From: Apostichopus japonicus
Lineage: Eukaryota; Echinodermata; Holothuroidea; Aspidochirotida; Stichopodidae
NCBI RefSeq assembly: GCF_037975245.1
Contig: NC_092572.1
Location: 30,601,989-30,665,988, forward strand
Direction: 5' to 3'
Length of the DNA: 64,000 nt
Part shown: positions 46,410-59,740 of the stretch, piece after piece
Layout of the letters: every line of letters starts with the position of its first letter
Numbering within the stretch: the stretch's first letter is position 1
Notes under the pieces: generated by a model
What the model was told of the DNA's origin: nothing
The model's input: the letters and a program-made list of their open reading frames with translations, nothing else
Databases searched by the model: none
Made by a program: the position numbers and the translations under genes

Positions 46410-47877
46410 AGTACCGCTTACCCTTTTTTCGATGCAGGTCAAAGGTCATTTGGGGTCACCGGGGGTCAATTTTAAAAAATCTCGTAAACACGATATCTCA
46501 GGTGGGTAATGTCCGACCAACATCGGAATTGGTCTGCCGGAGAATAGCTTACCCTTTTTTTTCGATACAGGTCAAAGGTCATTTGGGGTCACCGGGGGTC
46601 AAATTTTAAAAAATCTCGTAAACACGATATCTCAGGTGGGTAATGTCGAACCAACGTCATATTTGGTCTGCCGGAGTACCGCTTACCCTTTTTTCGATGC
46701 AGGTCAAAGGTCATTTGGGGTCACCGGGGGTCAAATTTTAAAAAATCTCGTAAACACGATATCTCAGGTGGGTAATGTCGGACCAACTTCATATTTGGTC
46801 TGCCGAAGTATCGCTTACCCTTTTTTCGATGCAGGTCAAAGGTCATTTCGGGTCACCGGGGGTCAAATTTTGAAAAATCTCGTAAACTCGATATCTCAGG
46901 AGGGTAATATCGGACCAACTTCGGAATTGGTCTGCCGGAGTACCGCTTACCCTTTTTTCGATGCAGGTCAAAGGTCATTTGGGGTCACCGGGGGTCAAAT
47001 TTTAAAAAATCTCGTAAACACGATATCTCAGGTGGGTAATGTCGGACCAACTTCAGATTTGGTCTTCCGGAGTATCGCTTACCCTTTTTTTCGATGCAGG
47101 TCAAAGGTCATTTGGGGTCACAGGGGGTCAAATTTTAAAAAATCTCGTAAACACGATATCTCAGGTGGGTAATGTCCGACCAACATCGGAAATGGTCTGC
47201 CGGAGAATAGCTTACCCTTTTTTTCGATACAGGTCAAAGGTCATTTGGGGTCACCGGGGGTCAAATTTTAAAAAATCTCGTAAACACGATATCTCAGGTG
47301 GGTAATGTCGAACCAACTTCAGATTTGGTCTTCCGGAGTATCGCTTACCCTTTTTTTCGATGCAGGTCAAAGGTCATTTGGGGTCACAGGGGGTCAAATT
47401 TTAAAAAATCTCGTAAACACGATATCTCAGGTGGGTAATGTCCGACCAACATCGGAAATGGTCTGCCGGAGAATAGCTTACCCTTTTTTTTCGATACAGG
47501 TCAAAGGTCATTTGGGGTCACCGGGGGTCAAATTTTAAAAAATCTCGTAAACACGATATCTCAGGTGGGTAATGTCGAACCAACTTCATATTTGGTCTGC
47601 CGGAGTACCGCTTACCCTTTTTTCGATGCAGGTCAAAGGTCATTTGGGGTCACCGGGGGTCAAATTTTAAAAAATCTCGTAAACACGATATCTCAGGAGG
47701 GTAATGTCGGACCAACTTCGGAATTGGTCTGCCGGAGTACCGCTTACCCTTTTTTCGATGCAGGTCAAAGGTCATTTGGGGTCACCTGGGGTCACCGGGG
47801 GTCAAATTTTGAAAAATCTCGTAATCACGATATCTCAGGTGGGTTATGTCGGACCAACTTCATATTTGGTCTTCCGG
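46410..47877. repeat. 1468 bp tandem duplication, first copy
   Basis: Matches 47,878-49,120. Differences include CAACGTCATATTTGG near 46,650 against CAACTTCATATTTGG. Confidence 0.8.
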
Positions 47878-49120
47878 AGTACCGCTTACCCTTTTTTCGA
47901 TGCAGGTCAAAGGTCATTTGGGGTCACCGGGGGTCAATTTTAAAAAATCTCGTAAACACGATATCTCAGGTGGGTAATGTCCGACCAACATCGGAATTGG
48001 TCTGCCGGAGAATAGCTTACCCTTTTTTTTCGATACAGGTCAAAGGTCATTTGGGGTCACCGGGGGTCAAATTTTAAAAAATCTCGTAAACACGATATCT
48101 CAGGTGGGTAATGTCGAACCAACTTCATATTTGGTCTGCCGGAGTACCGCTTACCCTTTTTTCGATGCAGGTCAAAGGTCATTTGGGGTCACCGGGGGTC
48201 AAATTTTAAAAAATCTCGTAAACACGATATCTCAGGTGGGTAATGTCGGACCAACTTCATATTTGGTCTGCCGAAGTATCGCTTACCCTTTTTTCGATGC
48301 AGGTCAAAGGTCATTTCGGGTCACCGGGGGTCAAATTTTGAAAAATCTCGTAAACTCGATATCTCAGGAGGGTAATATCGGACCAACTTCGGAATTGGTC
48401 TGCCGGAGTACCGCTTACCCTTTTTTCGATGCAGGTCAAAGGTCATTTGGGGTCACCGGGGGTCAAATTTTAAAAAATCTCGTAAACACGATATCTCAGG
48501 TGGGTAATGTCGGACCAACTTCAGATTTGGTCTTCCGGAGTATCGCTTACCCTTTTTTTCGATGCAGGTCAAAGGTCATTTGGGGTCACAGGGGGTCAAA
48601 TTTTAAAAAATCTCGTAAACACGATATCTCAGGTGGGTAATGTCCGACCAACATCGGAAATGGTCTGCCGGAGAATAGCTTACCCTTTTTTTCGATACAG
48701 GTCAAAGGTCATTTGGGGTCACCGGGGGTCAAATTTTAAAAAATCTCGTAAACACGATATCTCAGGTGGGTAATGTCGAACCAACTTCAGATTTGGTCTT
48801 CCGGAGTATCGCTTACCCTTTTTTTCGATGCAGGTCAAAGGTCATTTGGGGTCACAGGGGGTCAAATTTTAAAAAATCTCGTAAACACGATATCTCAGGT
48901 GGGTAATGTCCGACCAACATCGGAAATGGTCTGCCGGAGAATAGCTTACCCTTTTTTTTCGATACAGGTCAAAGGTCATTTGGGGTCACCGGGGGTCAAA
49001 TTTTAAAAAATCTCGTAAACACGATATCTCAGGTGGGTAATGTCGAACCAACTTCATATTTGGTCTGCCGGAGTACCGCTTACCCTTTTTTCGATGCAGG
49101 TCAAAGGTCATTTGGGGTCA
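47878..49120. repeat. 1468 bp tandem duplication, second copy
   Basis: Follows the first copy until about 49,115. It then skips roughly two monomers and resumes at the CACCTGGGGTCACC monomer (49,120 against 47,783). This is an in-register deletion relative to the first copy. Confidence 0.78.
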
Positions 49121-50030
49121 CCTGGGGTCACCGGGGGTCAAATTTTGAAAAATCTCGTAATCACGATATCTCAGGTGGGTTATGTCGGACCAACTTCATA
49201 TTTGGTCTTCCGGAGTACCGCTTACCCTTTTTTCGATGCAGGTCAAAGGTCATTTGGGGTCACCGGGGGTCAAATTTTAAAAAATCTCGTAAACACGATA
49301 TCTCAGGTGGGTAATGTCGGACCAACTTCAGATTTGGTCTTCCGGAGTATCGCTTACCCTTTTTTTCGATGCAGGTCAAAGGTCATTTCGGGTCACAGGG
49401 GGTCAAATTTCAAAAAATCTCGTAAACACGATATCTCAGATGGGTAATGTCGGACCAACATCATATTTGGTCTTCCGGAGTATCGCCTACCCTTTTTTTC
49501 GATGCAGGTCAAAGGTCATTTGGGGTCACCGGGTATCAAATTTTGAAAAATCTCGTAAACTCGATATCTCAGATGGGTAATGTCGGACCAACATCATATT
49601 TGGTCTGCCGGAGTACCGCTTACCCTTTATTCGATGCAGGTCAAAGGTCATTTGGGGTCACCGGGGGTCAAATTTTGAAAAATCTCGTAAACACGATATC
49701 TCAGGTGGGTAATGTCGGACCAACATCATATTTGGTCTTTCGGAGTATCGCTTACGCTTTTTTTCGTTGCAGGTCAAAGGTCATTTGGGGTCACCGGGGG
49801 TCAAATTTTGAAAAATCTCGTAAACACGATATCTCAGGGGGTAATGTCGGACCAACATCGGAATTGGTCTGCCGGAGTACCGCTTACCCTTTTTTCGATG
49901 CAGGTCAAAGGTCAATTGGGGTCACCGGGGTCAAATTTTAAAAAATCTCGTAAACACGATATCTCAGGTGGGTAATGTCGGACCAACTTCGGAATTGGTC
50001 TGCCGGAGTACCGCTTACCCTTTTTTCGAT
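49121..50030. repeat. Satellite A monomers with private variants
   Basis: About seven monomers. Private markers are AAATTTCAAAAAATC near 49,408, CACCGGGTATCAAAT near 49,530, CCCTTTATTCG near 49,624, and TCTTTCGGAGTATCGCTTACGC near 49,737. The last two interrupt the T tract or the CCC. This stretch looks older than its neighbours. Confidence 0.75.
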
Positions 50031-52110
50031 GGAGGTCAAAGGTCATTTGGGGTCACCGGGGTCAAATTTTAAAAAATCTCGTAAACACGATATCTCAGGT
50101 GGGTAATGTCGGACCAACATCATATTTGGTCTGCCGGAGTACCGGTTGCCCTTTTTTTCGATACAGGTCAAAGGTCATTTGGGGTCACCGGGGGTCAAAT
50201 TTTAAAAATCTCGTAAACACGATATCTCAGGTGGGTAATGTCGGACCAACATCATATTTGGTCTGCCGGAGTACCGCTTACCCTTTTTTCGATGCAGGTC
50301 AAAGGTCATTTGGGGTCACCGTGGGTCACCGGGGGTCAAATTTTAAAGAATCTCGTAAACACGATATCTCAGGGGGGTAATGTCGGACCAACATCATATT
50401 TGGTCTTCCGGAGTATCGCTTACCCTTTTTTTTCGTTGCAGGTCAAAGGTCATTTTGGGGTCACCGGGGGTCAAATTTTAAAAAATCTCCAAAACGCGAT
50501 ATCTCAGGTGGGTAATGTCGGACCAACTCCGTGTTTGGTCCGCCGGAGTCCCGCTGACCCTTCGTTTTCGATCCAGGTCAAAGGTCATTTTGGGGTCACC
50601 GGGGGTCAAATCGTAGAAAATCTCCAAAACGCGATATCTCAGGTGGGTAATGTCGGACCAACTCCGTGTGTGGTCCGCCGGAGTCCCGCTGACCCTTCGT
50701 TTTCGATCCAGGTCAAAGGTCATTTGGGGTCACCGGGGGTCAAATTTTGAAAAATCTCGTAAACACGATATCTCAGGTGGGTAATGTCGAACCAACTTCA
50801 TATTTGGTCTGCCGGAGTACCGCTTACCCTTTTTTCGATGCAGGTCAAAGGTCATTTGGGGTCACAGGGGTCAAATTTTAAAAAATCTCGTAAACACGAT
50901 ATCTCAGGTGGGTAATGTCGGACCAACTTCATATTTGGTCTGCCGAAGTATCGCTCACCCTTTTTTTCGATGCAGGTCAAAGGTCATTTGGGGTCACCGG
51001 GGGTCAAATTTTGAAAAATCTCGTAAACAAGATATCTCAGGTGGGTAATGTCGGACCAATATTTGGTCTTCCGGAGTACCGCTTACCCTTTTTTTCGATG
51101 CAGGTCAAAGGTCATTTGGGGTCACCGGGGGTCAAATTTTGAAAAATCTCGTAAACACGATATCTCAGGTGGGTAATGTCGGACCAACATCATATTTGGT
51201 CTGCTGGAGAATAGCTTACCCTTTTTTTCGATGCAGGTCAAAGGTCATTTGGGGTCACCGGGGGTAAATTTTGAAAAATCTCGTAAACACGATATCTCAG
51301 GTGGGTAATGTCCGACCAACATCGGAAATGGTCTGCCGGAGTACCGCTTACCCTTTTTTCGATGCAGGTCAAAGGTCATTTGGGGTCACCGGGGGTCAAT
51401 TTTAAAAAATCTCGTAAACACGATATCTCAGGTGGGTAATGTCGAACTAACTTCATATTTGGTCTGCCGGAGTACCGCTTACCCTTTTTTCGATGCAGGT
51501 CAAAGGTCATTTGGGGTCACCGGGGGTCAAATTTTAAAAAATCTCGTAAACACGATATCTCAGGTGGGTAATGTCCGACCAACTTCATATTTGGTCTGCC
51601 GAAGTATCGCTTACCCTTTTTTCGTTGCAGGTCAAAGGTCATTTCGGGTCACCGGGGGTCAAATTTTGAAAAATCTCGTAAACTCGATATCTCAGGAGGG
51701 TAATGTCGGACCAACTTCGGAATTGGTCTGCCGGAGTACCGCTTACCCTTTTTTCGATGCAGGTCAAAGGTCATTTCGGGTCACCGGGGGTCAAATTTTA
51801 AAAAATCTCGTAAACACGATATCTCAGGTGGGTAATGTCGGACCAACTTCATATTTGGTCTTCCGGAGTATCGCTTACCCTTTTTTTCGATGCAGGTCAA
51901 AGGTCATTTGGGGTCACAGGGGGTCAAATTTTAAAAAATCTCGTAAACACGATATCTCAGGTGGGTAATGTCGGACCAACTTCATATTTGGTCTGCCGAA
52001 GTATCGCTTACCCTTTTTTTCGATGCAGGTCAAAGGTCATTTGGGGTCACCGGGGTCAAATTTTGAAAAATCTCGTAAACTCGATATCTCAGGAGGGTAA
52101 TGTCCGACCA
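50030..52110. repeat. 2.08 kb block, copy of 57,448-59,528
   Basis: Offset is 7418. Markers are GATGGAGGTC at 50,030, T8 followed by GTTGCAGG near 50,425, CGCTCACCC near 50,953, GTCTGCTGGAG near 51,202 and GTCGAACTAAC near 51,443. Differences include GTAAACAAG near 51,025 and CACAGGGGG near 51,905, against ACACG and CACCGGGGG. Confidence 0.86.
50473..50714. repeat. B1-B2 doublet
   Basis: Preceded by a T8-GTTGCAGG monomer that distinguishes it and its 57.89 kb counterpart from the 40-43 kb doublets. Confidence 0.84.
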
Positions 52111-52119
52111 ACTTCGGAA

Positions 52120-52960
52120 ATGGTCTGCCGGAGAATAGCTTACCCTTTTTTCGATGCAGGTCAAAGGTCATTTGGGGTCACCGGGGGTCAAATTTTAAAA
52201 AATCTCGTAAACACGATATCTCAGGTGGGTAATGTCGGACCAACATCATATTTGGTCTGCCGGAGTACCGCTTACCCTTTTTTTCGATACAGGTCAAAGG
52301 TCATTTGGGGTCACCGGGAGTCAAATTTTAAAAAATCTCGTAAACACGATATCTCAGGTGGGTAATGTCGAAACAACTTCATATTTGGTCTGCCGGACTA
52401 CCGCTTACCCTTTTTTCGATGCAGGTCAAAGGTCATTTGGGGTCACCGGGGGTCAAATTTTAAAAAATCTCGTAAACACGATATCTCAGGTGGGTAATGT
52501 CGGACCAACATCATATTTGGTCTTCCGGAGTATCGCCTACCCTTTTTTCGATGCAGGTCAAAGGTCATTTGGGGTCACCGGGGGTCAAATTTTGAAAAAT
52601 CTCGTAAACTCGATATCTCAGATGGGTAATGTCGGACCAACATCATATTTGGTCTGCCGGAGTACCGCTTACCCTTTTTTCGATGCAGGTCAAAGGTCAT
52701 TTGGGGTCACCGGGGGTCAAATTTTAAAAAATCTCGTAAACACGATATCTCAGGTGGGTAATGTCGGACCAACATCATATTTGGTCTTCCGGAGTATCGC
52801 TTACCCTTTTTTTCGTTGCAGGTCAAAGGTCATTTGGGGTCATTTGGGGTCACCGGGGGTCAAATTTTGAAAAATCTCGTAAACACGATATCTCAGGGGG
52901 TAATGTCGGACCAACATCGGAATTGGTCTGCCGGAGTACCGCTTACCCTTTTTTCGATGC
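52120..52960. repeat. 0.84 kb block, copy of 37,300-38,140
   Basis: Offset is 14,821, then 14,820 after a T7-to-T6 change. A private GTCGAAACAAC is present near 52,367. It carries the CGGACTACC marker of the 4 kb HOR family, embedded among blocks of other families. Confidence 0.8.
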
Positions 52961-54240
52961 AGGTCAAAGGTCAATTGGGGTCACCGGGGTCAAATTTTAA
53001 AAAATCTCGTAAACACGATATCTCAGGTGGGTAATGTCGGACCAACTTCGGAATTGGTCTGCCGGAGTACCGCTTACCCTTTTTTCGATGCAGGTCAAAG
53101 GTCATTTGGGGTCACCGGGGTCAAATTTTAAAAAATCTCGTAAACACGATATCTCAGGTGGGTAATGTCGGACCAACATCATATTTGGTCTGCCGGAGTA
53201 CCGGTTGCCCTTTTTTTCGATACAGGTCAAAGGTCATTTGGGGTCACCGGGGGTCAAATTTTAAAAATCTCGTAAACACGATATCTCAGGTGGGTAATGT
53301 CGGACCAACATCATATTTGGTCTGCCGGAGTACCGCTTACCCTTTTTTCGATGCAGGTCAAAGGTCATTTGGGGTCACCGTGGGTCACCGGGGGTCAAAT
53401 TTTAAAGAATCTCGTAAACACGATATCTCAGGGGGGTAATGTCGGACCAACATCATATTTGGTCTTCCGGAGTATCGCTTACCCTTTTTTTCGTTGCAGG
53501 TCAAAGGTCATTTTGGGGTCACCGGGGGTCAAATTTTAAAAAATCTCCAAAACGCGATATCTCAGGTGGGTAATGTCGGACCAACTCCGTGTTTGGTCCG
53601 CCGGAGTCCCGCTGACCCTTCGTTTTCGATCCAGGTCAAAGGTCATTTTGGGGTCACCGGGGGTCAAATCGTAGAAAATCTCCAAAACGCGATATCTCAG
53701 GTGGGTAATGTCGGACCAACTCCGTGTGTGGTCCGCCGGAGTCCCGCTGACCCTTCGTTTTCGATCCAGGTCAAAGGTCATTTGGGGTCACCGGGGGTCA
53801 AATTTTGAAAAATCTCGTAAACACGATATCTCAGGTGGGTAATGTCGAACCAACTTCGTATTTGGTCTGCCGGAGTACCGCTTACCCTTTTTTCGATGCA
53901 GGTCAAAGGTCATTTGGGGTCACCGGGGTCAAATTTTAAAAAATCTCGTAAACACGATATCTCAGGTGGGTAATGTCGGACCAACTTCATATTTGGTCTG
54001 CCGAAGTATCGCTTACCCTTTTTTCGATGCAGGTCAAAGGTTATTTGGGGTCACAGGGTGTCAAATTTTAAAAAATCTCGTAAACACGATATCTCAGGTG
54101 GGTAATGTCGGACCAACATCATATTTGGTCTGCCGGAGTACCGGTTGCCCTTTTTTTCGATACAGGTCAAAGGTCATTTGGGGTCACCGGGGGTCAAATT
54201 TTAAAAATCTCGTAAACACGATATCTCAGGTGGGTAATGT
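52700..54240. repeat. 1.5 kb block, copy of 39,530-41,070
   Basis: Offset is 13,173. It includes the B doublet near 53,531 and the AAAGGTTATTTGG monomer near 54,037. It leaves the match at the dyad loop near 54,247 and joins the 43.6 kb-like block. Confidence 0.84.
53531..53772. repeat. B1-B2 doublet
   Basis: Copy of the 40,359 doublet in the 13,173-offset block; the preceding T tract is T7. Confidence 0.84.
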
Positions 54241-57200
54241 CGGACCAACTTCATATTTGGTCTGCCGAAGTATCGCTTACCCTTTTTTCGATGCAGGTCA
54301 AAGGTCATTTGGGGTCACAGGGTGTCAAGTTTTAAAAAATCTCGTAAACACGATATCTCAGGTGGGTAATGTCGGACCAACTTCATATTTGGTCTGCCGA
54401 AGTATCGCTTACCCTTTTTTTCGATGCAGGTCAAAGGTCATTTGGGGTCACCGGGGGTCAAATTTTGAAAAATCTCGTAAACACGATATCTCAGGTGGGT
54501 AATGTCCGACCAATATTTGGTCTTCCGGAGTACCGCTTACCCTTTTTTTCGATGCAGGTCAAAGGTCATTTGGGGTCACCGGGGGTCAAATTTTGAAAAA
54601 TCTCGTAAACACGTTATCTCAGGTGGGTAATGTCGGACCAACATCATATTTGGTCTGCCGGAGAATAGCTTACCCTTTTTTTCGATGCAGGTCAAAGGTC
54701 ATTTGGGGTCACCTTGGGTAAATTTTGAAAAATCTCGTAAGCACGATATCTCAGGTGGGTAATGTCCGACCAACATCATATTTGGTCTGCCGGAGTACCG
54801 CTTACCCTTTTTTCGATGCAGGTCAAAGGTCATTTGGGGTCACCGGGGGTCAATTTTAAAAAATCTCGTAAACACGATATCTCAGGTGGGTAATGTCCGA
54901 CCAACATCGGAATTGGTCTGCCGGAGAATAGCTTACCCTTTTTTTTCGATACAGGTCAAAGGTCATTTGGGGTCACCGGGGGTCAAATTTTAAAAAATCT
55001 CGTAAACACGATATCTCAGGTGGGTAATGTCGAACCAACTTCATATTTGGTCTGCCGGAGTACCGCTTACCCTTTTTTCGATGCAGGTCAAAGGTCATTT
55101 GGGGTCACCGGGGGTCAAATTTTAAAAAATCTCGTAAACACGATATCTCAGGTGGGTAATGTCGGACCAACTTCATATTTGGTCTGCCGAAGTATCGCTT
55201 ACCCTTTTTTCGATGCAGGTCAAAGGTCATTTCGGGTCACCGGGGGTCAAATTTTGAAAAATCTCGTAAACTCGATATCTCAGGAGGGTAATGTCGGACC
55301 AACTTCGGAATTGGTCTGCCGGAGTACCGCTTACCCTTTTTTCGATGCAGGTCAAAGGTCATTTGGGGTCACCGGGGGTCAAATTTTAAAAAATCTCGTA
55401 AACACGATATCTCAGGTGGGTAATGTCGGACCAACTTCAGATTTGGTCTTCCGGAGTATCGCTTACCCTTTTTTTCGATGCAGGTCAAAGGTCATTTGGG
55501 GTCACAGGGGGTCAAATTTTAAAAAATCTCGTAAACACGATATCTCAGGTGGGTAATGTCCGACCAACATCGGAAATGGTCTGCCGGAGAATAGCTTACC
55601 CTTTTTTTCGATACAGGTCAAAGGTCATTTGGGGTCACCGGGGGTCAAATTTTAAAAAATCTCGTAAACACGATATCTCAGGTGGGTAATGTCGAACCAA
55701 CTTCAGATTTGGTCTTCCGGAGTATCGCTTACCCTTTTTTCGATGCAGGTCAAAGGTCATTTGGGGTCACCGGGGTCAAATTTTGAAAAATCTCGTAAAC
55801 TCGATATCTCAGGTGGGTAATGTCGGACCAACTTCATATTTGGTCTGCCGAAGTATCGCTTACCCTTTTTTTCGATGCAGGTCAAAGGTCATTTGGGGTC
55901 ACCGGGGGTCAAATTTTGAAAAATCTCGTAAACACGATATCTCAGGTGGGTAATGTCCGACCAATATTTGGTCTTCCGGAGTACCGCTTACCCTTTTTTT
56001 CGATGCAGGTCAAAGGTCATTTGGGGTCACCGGGGGTCAAATTTTGAAAAATCTCGTAAACACGTTATCTCAGGTGGGTAATGTCGGACCAACATCATAT
56101 TTGGTCTGCCGGAGAATAGCTTACCCTTTTTTTCGATGCAGGTCAAAGGTCATTTGGGGTCACCGGGGGTAAATTTTGAAAAATCTCGTAAGCACGATAT
56201 CTCAGGTGGGTAATGTCCGACCAACATCATATTTGGTCTGCCGGAGTACCGCTTACCCTTTTTTCGATGCAGGTCAAAGGTCATTTGGGGTCACCGGGGG
56301 TCAATTTTAAAAAATCTCGTAAACACGATATCTCAGGTGGGTAATGTCCGACCAATATTTGGTCTTCCGGAGTACCGCTTACCCTTTTTTTCGATGCAGG
56401 TCAAAGGTCATTTGGGGTCACCGGGGGTCAAATTTTGAAAAATCTCGTAAACACGTTATCTCAGGTGGGTAATGTCGGACCAACATCATATTTGGTCTGC
56501 CGGAGAATAGCTTACCCTTTTTTTCGATGCAGGTCAAAGGTCATTTGGGGTCACCGGGGGTAAATTTTGAAAAATCTCGTAAGCACGATATCTCAGGTGG
56601 GTAATGTCCGACCAACATCATATTTGGTCTGCCGGAGTACCGCTTACCCTTTTTTCGATGCAGGTCAAAGGTCATTTGGGGTCACCGGGGGTCAAATTTT
56701 GAAAAATCTCGTAAACACGATATCTCAGGTGGGTAATGTCCGACCAATATTTGGTCTTCCGGAGTACCGCTTACCCTTTTTTTCGATGCAGGTCAAAGGT
56801 CATTTGGGGTCACCGGGGGTCAAATTTTGAAAAATCTCGTAAACACGTTATCTCAGGTGGGTAATGTCGGACCAACATCATATTTGGTCTGCCGGAGAAT
56901 AGCTTACCCTTTTTTTCGATGCAGGTCAAAGGTCATTTGGGGTCACCGGGGGTAAATTTTGAAAAATCTCGTAAGCACGATATCTCAGGTGGGTAATGTC
57001 CGACCAACATCATATTTGGTCTGCCGGAGTACCGCTTACCCTTTTTTCGATGCAGGTCAAAGGTCATTTGGGGTCACCGGGGGTCAATTTTAAAAAATCT
57101 CGTAAACACGATATCTCAGGTGGGTAATGTCCGACCAACATCGGAATTGGTCTGCCGGAGAATAGCTTACCCTTTTTTTTCGATACAGGTCAAAGGTCAT

Positions 57201-57440
57201 TTGGGGTCACCGGGGGTCAAATTTTAAAAAATCTCGTAAACACGATATCTCAGGTGGGTAATGTCGAACCAACTTCATATTTGGTCTGCCGGAGTACCGC
57301 TTACCCTTTTTTCGATGCAGGTCAAAGGTCATTTGGGGTCACCGGGGGTCAAATTTTAAAAAATCTCGTAAACACGATATCTCAGGTGGGTAATGTCGGA
57401 CCAACTTCATATTTGGTCTGCCGAAGTATCGCTTACCCTT
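54240..57440. repeat. 3.2 kb block, copy of 43,620-46,820
   Basis: Same ordered variants as the left copy, including the three-monomer sub-repeat. It is joined at 57,44x to the GATGGAGGTC block through a shared T6 tract. Confidence 0.88.
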
Positions 57441-57447
57441 TTTTCGA

Positions 57448-59528
57448 TGGAGGTCAAAGGTCATTTGGGGTCACCGGGGTCAAATTTTAAAAAATCTCGT
57501 AAACACGATATCTCAGGTGGGTAATGTCGGACCAACATCATATTTGGTCTGCCGGAGTACCGGTTGCCCTTTTTTTCGATACAGGTCAAAGGTCATTTGG
57601 GGTCACCGGGGGTCAAATTTTAAAAATCTCGTAAACACGATATCTCAGGTGGGTAATGTCGGACCAACATCATATTTGGTCTGCCGGAGTACCGCTTACC
57701 CTTTTTTCGATGCAGGTCAAAGGTCATTTGGGGTCACCGTGGGTCACCGGGGGTCAAATTTTAAAGAATCTCGTAAACACGATATCTCAGGGGGGTAATG
57801 TCGGACCAACATCATATTTGGTCTTCCGGAGTATCGCTTACCCTTTTTTTTCGTTGCAGGTCAAAGGTCATTTTGGGGTCACCGGGGGTCAAATTTTAAA
57901 AAATCTCCAAAACGCGATATCTCAGGTGGGTAATGTCGGACCAACTCCGTGTTTGGTCCGCCGGAGTCCCGCTGACCCTTCGTTTTCGATCCAGGTCAAA
58001 GGTCATTTTGGGGTCACCGGGGGTCAAATCGTAGAAAATCTCCAAAACGCGATATCTCAGGTGGGTAATGTCGGACCAACTCCGTGTGTGGTCCGCCGGA
58101 GTCCCGCTGACCCTTCGTTTTCGATCCAGGTCAAAGGTCATTTGGGGTCACCGGGGGTCAAATTTTGAAAAATCTCGTAAACACGATATCTCAGGTGGGT
58201 AATGTCGAACCAACTTCATATTTGGTCTGCCGGAGTACCGCTTACCCTTTTTTCGATGCAGGTCAAAGGTCATTTGGGGTCACAGGGGTCAAATTTTAAA
58301 AAATCTCGTAAACACGATATCTCAGGTGGGTAATGTCGGACCAACTTCATATTTGGTCTGCCGAAGTATCGCTCACCCTTTTTTTCGATGCAGGTCAAAG
58401 GTCATTTGGGGTCACCGGGGGTCAAATTTTGAAAAATCTCGTAAACACGATATCTCAGGTGGGTAATGTCGGACCAATATTTGGTCTTCCGGAGTACCGC
58501 TTACCCTTTTTTTCGATGCAGGTCAAAGGTCATTTGGGGTCACCGGGGGTCAAATTTTGAAAAATCTCGTAAACACGATATCTCAGGTGGGTAATGTCGG
58601 ACCAACATCATATTTGGTCTGCTGGAGAATAGCTTACCCTTTTTTTCGATGCAGGTCAAAGGTCATTTGGGGTCACCGGGGGTAAATTTTGAAAAATCTC
58701 GTAAACACGATATCTCAGGTGGGTAATGTCCGACCAACATCGGAAATGGTCTGCCGGAGTACCGCTTACCCTTTTTTCGATGCAGGTCAAAGGTCATTTG
58801 GGGTCACCGGGGGTCAATTTTAAAAAATCTCGTAAACACGATATCTCAGGTGGGTAATGTCGAACTAACTTCATATTTGGTCTGCCGGAGTACCGCTTAC
58901 CCTTTTTTCGATGCAGGTCAAAGGTCATTTGGGGTCACCGGGGGTCAAATTTTAAAAAATCTCGTAAACACGATATCTCAGGTGGGTAATGTCCGACCAA
59001 CTTCATATTTGGTCTGCCGAAGTATCGCTTACCCTTTTTTCGTTGCAGGTCAAAGGTCATTTCGGGTCACCGGGGGTCAAATTTTGAAAAATCTCGTAAA
59101 CTCGATATCTCAGGAGGGTAATGTCGGACCAACTTCGGAATTGGTCTGCCGGAGTACCGCTTACCCTTTTTTCGATGCAGGTCAAAGGTCATTTCGGGTC
59201 ACCGGGGGTCAAATTTTAAAAAATCTCGTAAACACGATATCTCAGGTGGGTAATGTCGGACCAACTTCATATTTGGTCTTCCGGAGTATCGCTTACCCTT
59301 TTTTTCGATGCAGGTCAAAGGTCATTTGGGGTCACCGGGGGTCAAATTTTAAAAAATCTCGTAAACACGATATCTCAGGTGGGTAATGTCGGACCAACTT
59401 CATATTTGGTCTGCCGAAGTATCGCTTACCCTTTTTTTCGATGCAGGTCAAAGGTCATTTGGGGTCACCGGGGTCAAATTTTGAAAAATCTCGTAAACTC
59501 GATATCTCAGGAGGGTAATGTCCGACCA
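57448..59528. repeat. 2.08 kb block, copy of 50,030-52,110
   Basis: Same ordered variants as 50.0-52.1 kb. It ends near 59,535, where GGAATTGG and GAGAACCGC replace GGAAATGG and GAGAATAGC. Confidence 0.86.
57891..58132. repeat. B1-B2 doublet
   Basis: Counterpart of 50,473 in the 7418-offset block. Confidence 0.84.
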
Positions 59529-59740
59529 ACTTCGGAATTGGTCTGCCGGAGAACCGCTTACCCTTTTTTCGATGCAGGTCAAAGGTCATTTGGGGTCACC
59601 GGGGGTCAAATTTGAAAAATCTCGTAAACACGATATCTCAGGTGGGTAATGTCGGACCAACTTCATATTTGGTCTTCCGGAGTATCGCCTACCCTTTTTT
59701 TCGATGCAGGTCAAAGGTCATTTGGGGTCACCGGGGGTCA
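59529..59740. repeat. Last A-type monomers before the B run
   Basis: About one and a half A monomers with GAGAACCGC and TCTTCC/GCCTACCC markers, ending in an ordinary DR1-DR4-DR4 box that leads straight into AATCGTAGAAAATCTCC. Confidence 0.8.

Larger units (their letters stand above)
43620..46820. repeat. 3.2 kb block, copy of 54,240-57,440
   Basis: Recurs at an offset of 10,618. Contents include the 128 bp deletion monomers, ACACGTTATC monomers near 43,990, 45,440, 45,830 and 46,220, CACCTTGGGTAAATTTTG near 44,093, and GAGGGTAATATCGG near 44,665 (ATGTCGG in the other copy). Confidence 0.88.

Noticed and set aside
52232-52870. Long forward reading frames (up to about 212 codons) in satellite A
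   Set aside because: They consist only of monomer translations, begin and end at the same monomer positions dozens of times, shift frame with T-tract length, and have no ribosome-binding, splice or codon-conservation signal. They are shadows of the repeat.
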